Shown here one piece after another: positions 31,660 through 34,602 of a DNA stretch of 34,602 nt (the first letter of the stretch is position 1; the number at the start of each line of letters is the position of its first letter). The notes under the pieces were generated by a model. The model was given only the letters and a program-made list of their open reading frames with translations. It did no database searches and was not told the origin of the DNA. The DNA lies in assembly GCA_947629505.1 (NCBI GenBank), contig CANRDW010000010.1, positions 1-34,602 of the forward strand, given 5' to 3'. The position numbers and the translations under genes are program-made. Source of the DNA: an uncultured Clostridia bacterium. GTDB lineage: Bacteria > Bacillota > Clostridia > Christensenellales > UBA1242.

Positions 31660-32498
31660 CAAATAAATTCTATGTCACCGTCATCAAAATCTTTTAATTT
31701 CATTTTAGGTGCACGTCCTTGAAAAATTTGCATAATTTTTGGCATCATGTCAATGGCGTTTTTGTAGCCCTGCTCCACCATTTCATCCATGCCATCAAAA
31801 GAAGTCGATTTAAATTTTTTGTTGTCAGTGGCAATCATGGCATCCGCACAAAGATAGCCTTTGACAGCATTACTTTTCATTAAAATTCTGATTGAGCAGC
31901 CCAAAACATCCAAAACTTTGCTGCTATCTGTGCCATAGTCGCGCGTGCTGTTGCAGTCAACAGCGATGACATAATCACAGCCAAAATATCTTGGAATATT
32001 TGCAGGAATTGTGTTTTGAAGTCCACCGTCACACAAAAGTCTGTCGCCAAATTCCACCGGCTGAAAAATTCCCGGAACACAGCAACTGCCCGCAACCGCT
32101 TTTGCAAGATTTCCGTGACTTATGCAAACTTCTTTTGTGGACTTAATATCCACCGCAATTGCCGAAAAGGGAGTTTTTAAATCTTCAATGTTCATATCGC
32201 CAAAGCAGTCCTCAATAAGCCCCTCCAACCCATCTGTTTTTGACGGCATAAAGAAAAGTTTGCTTGTGCGAATGTCCTTGACTTTCAGTTTTTTCGCAAT
32301 TTCATATATTTCTTTCCAACTCATGCCGTCAGCATAAGCACAGCCCATAATGCTGCCCACACTTGTGCCTGCAATATAGTCGAATTTAAGGCCAAATTCT
32401 TCAAAAGCCTTAATCACGCCAATATGAGAAAGCCCTCGGGCGCCGCCGCCCCCGAAAGCCAAACCTATTTTTGGTTTTTTTAATCTAAAAAGTTTCAT
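31659..32498 (-). CDS. Patatin-like phospholipase, RssA/YchK type
   Basis: A bacterial patatin with 279 residues. It has the oxyanion loop GGGGARG (16-22), the catalytic serine in GTSVG (S46), and the Asp of the Ser-Asp dyad in CDGGL (D157). The family hydrolyses acyl lipids at the inner membrane face; the short form without extra domains is the RssA/YchK type. The transcript is predicted to be leaderless. It is the first gene of a pair with the ComEC-type protein, an association that suggests membrane or lipid context but proves no shared pathway. Confidence 0.92.
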   Translation of the reverse strand: MKLFRLKKPKIGLAFGGGGARGLSHIGVIKAFEEFGLKFDYIAGTSVGSIMGCAYADGMSWKEIYEIAKKLKVKDIRTSKLFFMPSKTDGLEGLIEDCFGDMNIEDLKTPFSAIAVDIKSTKEVCISHGNLAKAVAGSCCVPGIFQPVEFGDRLLCDGGLQNTIPANIPRYFGCDYVIAVDCNSTRDYGTDSSKVLDVLGCSIRILMKSNAVKGYLCADAMIATDNKKFKSTSFDGMDEMVEQGYKNAIDMMPKIMQIFQGRAPKMKLKDFDDGDIEFI

Positions 32499-32504
32499 AT
32501 CAAA

Positions 32505-32533
32505 ATTATATCAAAAACAAAGAAAAAACAAAA
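32505..32533 (-). promoter_or_regulatory. Patatin gene promoter, predicted leaderless
   Basis: Consensus -10 TATAAT (32510-32505) lies six bases before the ATG at 32498. The -35 is weak (TTTTGT at 17 bases). No Shine-Dalgarno. Confidence 0.55.
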
Positions 32534-32579
32534 ATAATTTTAATAAAATATTTTTGTAATATGTAAAAAAGGGCGAAAA

Positions 32580-32585
32580 TATATT
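32580..32585 (+). promoter_or_regulatory. -10 element of the SPOR-like gene, predicted leaderless
   Basis: TATATT ends six bases before the ATG at 32592. No clear -35 is visible; the GGGCG stretch is too far from the ATG to be a ribosome site. Confidence 0.4.
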
Positions 32586-32591
32586 ATTTTT

Positions 32592-33272
32592 ATGAAGAAA
32601 ATTCCATTTTTCACATCAATATTTCTTGTTTTGGCAGTTTTATGTTGTGTTTCTTGCGGGTCACTTATCTCAACGACGATGATAAATATTTTGTCAACAT
32701 CTGTTGAAATTGAAACTCAACATGTCTATGCAATTTCAATGGCGTGTGACAAATCAAAAGACAGTGTGCAAGAAAAAGCACAGATGCTGCAAAGCCAAAA
32801 TGGTGCGGGATATGTATATAAAAGTGGCGATGATTTTCATCTTATCGCAAGTTTATATGAAAACAAAACGGATGCAGAAAAAGTTAAGAAAAAACTTGAA
32901 GAAACAAACATTTCTTGTGAAATTTTGACGATTGAAATTTCTCCGCAAAAAGTTGAGGGCAATTTCCAACAAAAAAGTGTAATTTCAGAGGTTTTAAAAA
33001 CCCCTTTTGAGATTTTTAAAGAGCTTTATGATGTTGCAGTCAGCCTTGACACCAACCTAATCAATGAAACAACTGCAAAATTAAACTGCAACACAATTTA
33101 TTCAAATTTTATTGCAACAAAAAGCAATTTTCAAACACTTTGTGGCAATATTCAAGAAATTTCAACAAAACTCGAAAACATTGAAAAGTTTTTAAAAAAT
33201 TTGACAACTGAAAGTTTTTCAAATTTTTCCGCACTAATAAAATTCACCTATTGTCAAATACTTTTAGATTAA
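32592..33272 (+). CDS. Exported protein with a SPOR-like domain
   Basis: The 226-residue protein starts with a signal sequence (MKKIPFFTSIFLVLAVLCCV). A cysteine-rich end (CCVSCG) could be a degenerate lipobox, or the segment stays as an anchor. Residues about 40-105 have the SPOR pattern: ETQHVYAISMACDKSKDS, then QNGAGYVYKSGDDFHLIASL and KKKLEETNISCEILTIEI, i.e. the betaalpha-betabetaalpha layout that binds denuded peptidoglycan. The remaining half is helical with several cysteines. SPOR proteins often act in cell division or sporulation; the role here is unknown. It is divergent from the patatin gene. Confidence 0.7.
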   Translation: MKKIPFFTSIFLVLAVLCCVSCGSLISTTMINILSTSVEIETQHVYAISMACDKSKDSVQEKAQMLQSQNGAGYVYKSGDDFHLIASLYENKTDAEKVKKKLEETNISCEILTIEISPQKVEGNFQQKSVISEVLKTPFEIFKELYDVAVSLDTNLINETTAKLNCNTIYSNFIATKSNFQTLCGNIQEISTKLENIEKFLKNLTTESFSNFSALIKFTYCQILLD

Positions 33273-33299
33273 AAAAATCCGCTTCAAGCGGACTTTTTT
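33271..33299. terminator. Bidirectional terminator
   Basis: TCCGC-TTCAA-GCGGA (33278-33292) with seven A before and six T after serves both the SPOR-like gene and the convergent spore-surface-like gene. Confidence 0.8.
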
Positions 33300-33969
33300 A
33301 AACCTGTGGAATATTAGAATTTATCGCCGTTGCCGTTGGATAGATTGGCAAATCACTAAGCCCCGGGCATGCATTTTGTTGTGGTGCTTGCTGACATGGT
33401 GGCAAGGTTGGATAGCCATATGACGGCACAAGAATGTCAACCACGCTTACAACTTTCACAATAACTTCAATGCAACCTGTCACTGTAAATACATTTGGCG
33501 CTGTGAATGTTCCAATTCTGCTTGAAAAAATGCCAACAGCTGTGATGTCAATAGGTGCAAGAGCAGGCTGAGGGACAAACATCAACACAGATTTGTTTAC
33601 AGTTAAACTTGTTAGTGCGCTTCCAAGTGTGCCATTTGCGTCACGGTATGTAACCGTCACAGGAATTGTGAGAGTAAACGACACATTTGCATAGTTTGGA
33701 CAAGTGTCAAGTCTGTCAATAACAAGGTCACTGATTGTTGCGTTTTCGCCAGCCGTGTTTTCAGCATTAAGATATGTGAGTGGCAAAACGGGATCTGCTG
33801 GGAAAAAATCCGTTACAGGCAAAATAATCCCGGTTTCAGTTGTGGAGCAAACGCAAGCATCAAAGACTTTGGTTGTTTCAATCAAGACTTTTTCACAAAT
33901 TCCATTCATTGCATTGCCGCAAATTGGGCCTGGCTTGTTTTGATTGGTGTTATTGATGTAAAAAGACAT
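33298..33969 (-). CDS. Cysteine-containing putative spore coat or exosporium protein
   Basis: The 223-residue protein has no signal peptide or TM but a beta-rich, T/V/I/P-rich composition and conserved-looking cysteines (C17, C25, C39, C41 and a C-terminal PPCQQAPQQNACPG segment). The ICEKVLIETTKVFDACV stretch resembles motifs in clostridial spore-associated proteins related to DUF3794, and the KVFDxC core recurs in them. The Shine-Dalgarno AAGGAGG is strong. Position next to a collagen-like gene and the spore genes elsewhere in the window support a spore-surface role, but this is inference; it could also be a cell-surface protein. Confidence 0.6.
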   Translation of the reverse strand: MSFYINNTNQNKPGPICGNAMNGICEKVLIETTKVFDACVCSTTETGIILPVTDFFPADPVLPLTYLNAENTAGENATISDLVIDRLDTCPNYANVSFTLTIPVTVTYRDANGTLGSALTSLTVNKSVLMFVPQPALAPIDITAVGIFSSRIGTFTAPNVFTVTGCIEVIVKVVSVVDILVPSYGYPTLPPCQQAPQQNACPGLSDLPIYPTATAINSNIPQV

Positions 33970-34030
33970 TTTAAAACCTCCTTAAAGTCCATACAATATA
34001 AGAATATGAAAGAAGAACAAATTATGTAAC

Positions 34031-34057
34031 AAAAAGATAGAGAAAAACTCTATCTTT
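34031..34057 (-). terminator. Terminator of the collagen-like gene
   Basis: On the minus strand AAAGATAGAG-TTTTT-CTCTATCTTT is a perfect 10-bp stem followed by TT and a weak T-run. It overlaps the stop codon by one base. Confidence 0.65.
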
Positions 34058-34551
34058 CAGCCAACTCTCACAAAAACAATCTCTGTTGCACCATTTGTTG
34101 TGGCACTTTGGATTGTAATCTGCCCGGTTGAGCCGTTTGTGAAGTTGTAGGTGCTGCCCGCAGTGGCGTCAACAACTGCAAATCCTGACACTGTCACGAC
34201 ATCGTTTTGCGCAACTTCATCAACAGATTCTGACGAAGCCAACACACTTGCAGCCGGCGTCACTTCGTTGAAATTGACAACAATATTCTGTGGCGCACCA
34301 TCTGTGTTTTCGGCTGTCACTTTCCAAAGAACAAGATATCTTCCGGCATCTGGAATTGTCACTGTGCCAGCGCCATCAATTGTGATATTCTCAGAAACGA
34401 CAGTTGTTGGAAAGACAATTGCATCGCCCGTTGCAACAGCAGTTTCCGCTGTTTGAGATGCATTTAATAGTGATGGGGTGATGGATGTGCCCGGCTCACC
34501 CTGTGGACCTGTTTCTCCCGTTGGACCAATAGGACCTTGTGGCCCCGTCGG
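34057..34551 (-). CDS. Collagen-like glycoprotein of spore-surface (BclA-like) type, 5' end missing
   Basis: The visible frame starts with Gly-X-Y triplets: GPTGPQGPIGPTGETGPQGE followed by PG, then about 140 residues of a beta-rich C-terminal domain (FPTTVVSENITIDGAGTVTI, RYLVLWKV, VVNFNEVTP, TIQSATTNGATEIVFVRV). This is the form of BclA-type exosporium filaments: collagen stalk plus a C1q/TNF-like trimeric tip. Only the stalk's last triplets are here; the true start is beyond the window or lost at the chimeric join near 34545. The frame is stopped at 34579-34581 upstream, which fits a false join rather than a real gene start. Confidence 0.75.
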   Translation of the reverse strand, partial: PTGPQGPIGPTGETGPQGEPGTSITPSLLNASQTAETAVATGDAIVFPTTVVSENITIDGAGTVTIPDAGRYLVLWKVTAENTDGAPQNIVVNFNEVTPAASVLASSESVDEVAQNDVVTVSGFAVVDATAGSTYNFTNGSTGQITIQSATTNGATEIVFVRVG

Positions 34552-34597
34552 CGATGGTCTCGTTGAAATTCTTTTCGTTCAGCTCCAAAACGCTCAT
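34544..34597 (-). CDS. trxA: Thioredoxin N-terminus, out of frame with the collagen-like gene
   Basis: The last bases, read on the minus strand from an ATG at 34597, give MSVLELNEKNFNETIADG, the usual first 18 residues of thioredoxin. The Cys-Gly-Pro-Cys site that should follow is absent because the frame runs into collagen-repeat DNA. Codons here (CTG, GAG, GCC, ATC) are more GC-rich than in the neighbouring genes. The most likely explanation is a chimeric contig end. Confidence 0.6.
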
Positions 34598-34602
34598 GTT
34601 TC

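Overview
The window is a compact, AT-rich bacterial segment, probably from an uncultivated, endospore-forming, Gram-positive clostridium. The evidence is sporulation genes (spoIVA, spoIIE, a CwlD-like amidase), two spore-surface-like proteins, the spoIIE-tilS gene order known from Bacillus and many clostridia, Shine-Dalgarno sites of the AGGAGG type, and many hairpin-plus-T-run terminators. A conserved-looking 37-residue protein with an NDPLGSYTG core recalls gut clostridia of the Christensenellales type; that placement is inference. I saw no rRNA, tRNA, CRISPR array or intact insertion sequence.

Layout. 1-3670: a tightly overlapping minus-strand operon def-fmt-rlmN-rsgA-rpe (translation start and protein maturation, ribosome maturation, pentose phosphate), read from one good promoter; rpe runs off the left end. 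3671-4408: a small zinc-ribbon membrane protein facing an XRE regulator across a shared promoter with a palindrome. 4411-7245: rpoZ, priA, cutA. 7299-9822: a 37-residue protein, degV, and two membrane proteins, one of which looks like a YugP-type protease that has lost its catalytic motif. 9874-12623: a membrane-anchored propeller-like protein, a small unknown and spoIVA. 12678-16753: feoAB, nrdR under what look like tandem NrdR boxes, and serS. 16777-21286: tilS, spoIIE and the CwlD-like amidase.

21369-23213 is the most unusual part. It has two gene cassettes of unknown function, each preceded by a copy of the 5' end of the amidase gene and each followed by a terminator with the same stem. 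One cassette has eight C residues inside its promoter spacer. The other encodes 26-27-residue repeats broken by a one-base frameshift in a run of six A. Together they look like a recently duplicated, switch-prone locus.

23229-34602: a stand-alone dTDP-glucose dehydratase, a secreted membrane-anchored protein, a coiled-coil protein with a phage-fibre-like tip, an alpha/beta hydrolase with an unknown acidic protein, transketolase coupled to a shikimate-kinase-like protein without a P-loop, a ComEC-type metallo-beta-lactamase, a patatin phospholipase, a SPOR-like protein, and two spore-surface-like proteins, the second collagen-like. The last ~50 bases encode the start of a thioredoxin out of frame with the collagen repeats and are probably an assembly chimera.

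Regulatory pattern. In at least five genes of the right-hand third a -10 hexamer sits exactly six bases before the ATG and there is no Shine-Dalgarno site, which predicts leaderless mRNAs beside ordinary Shine-Dalgarno genes. Everything here was read by eye; family calls rest on motifs and no database search was run.
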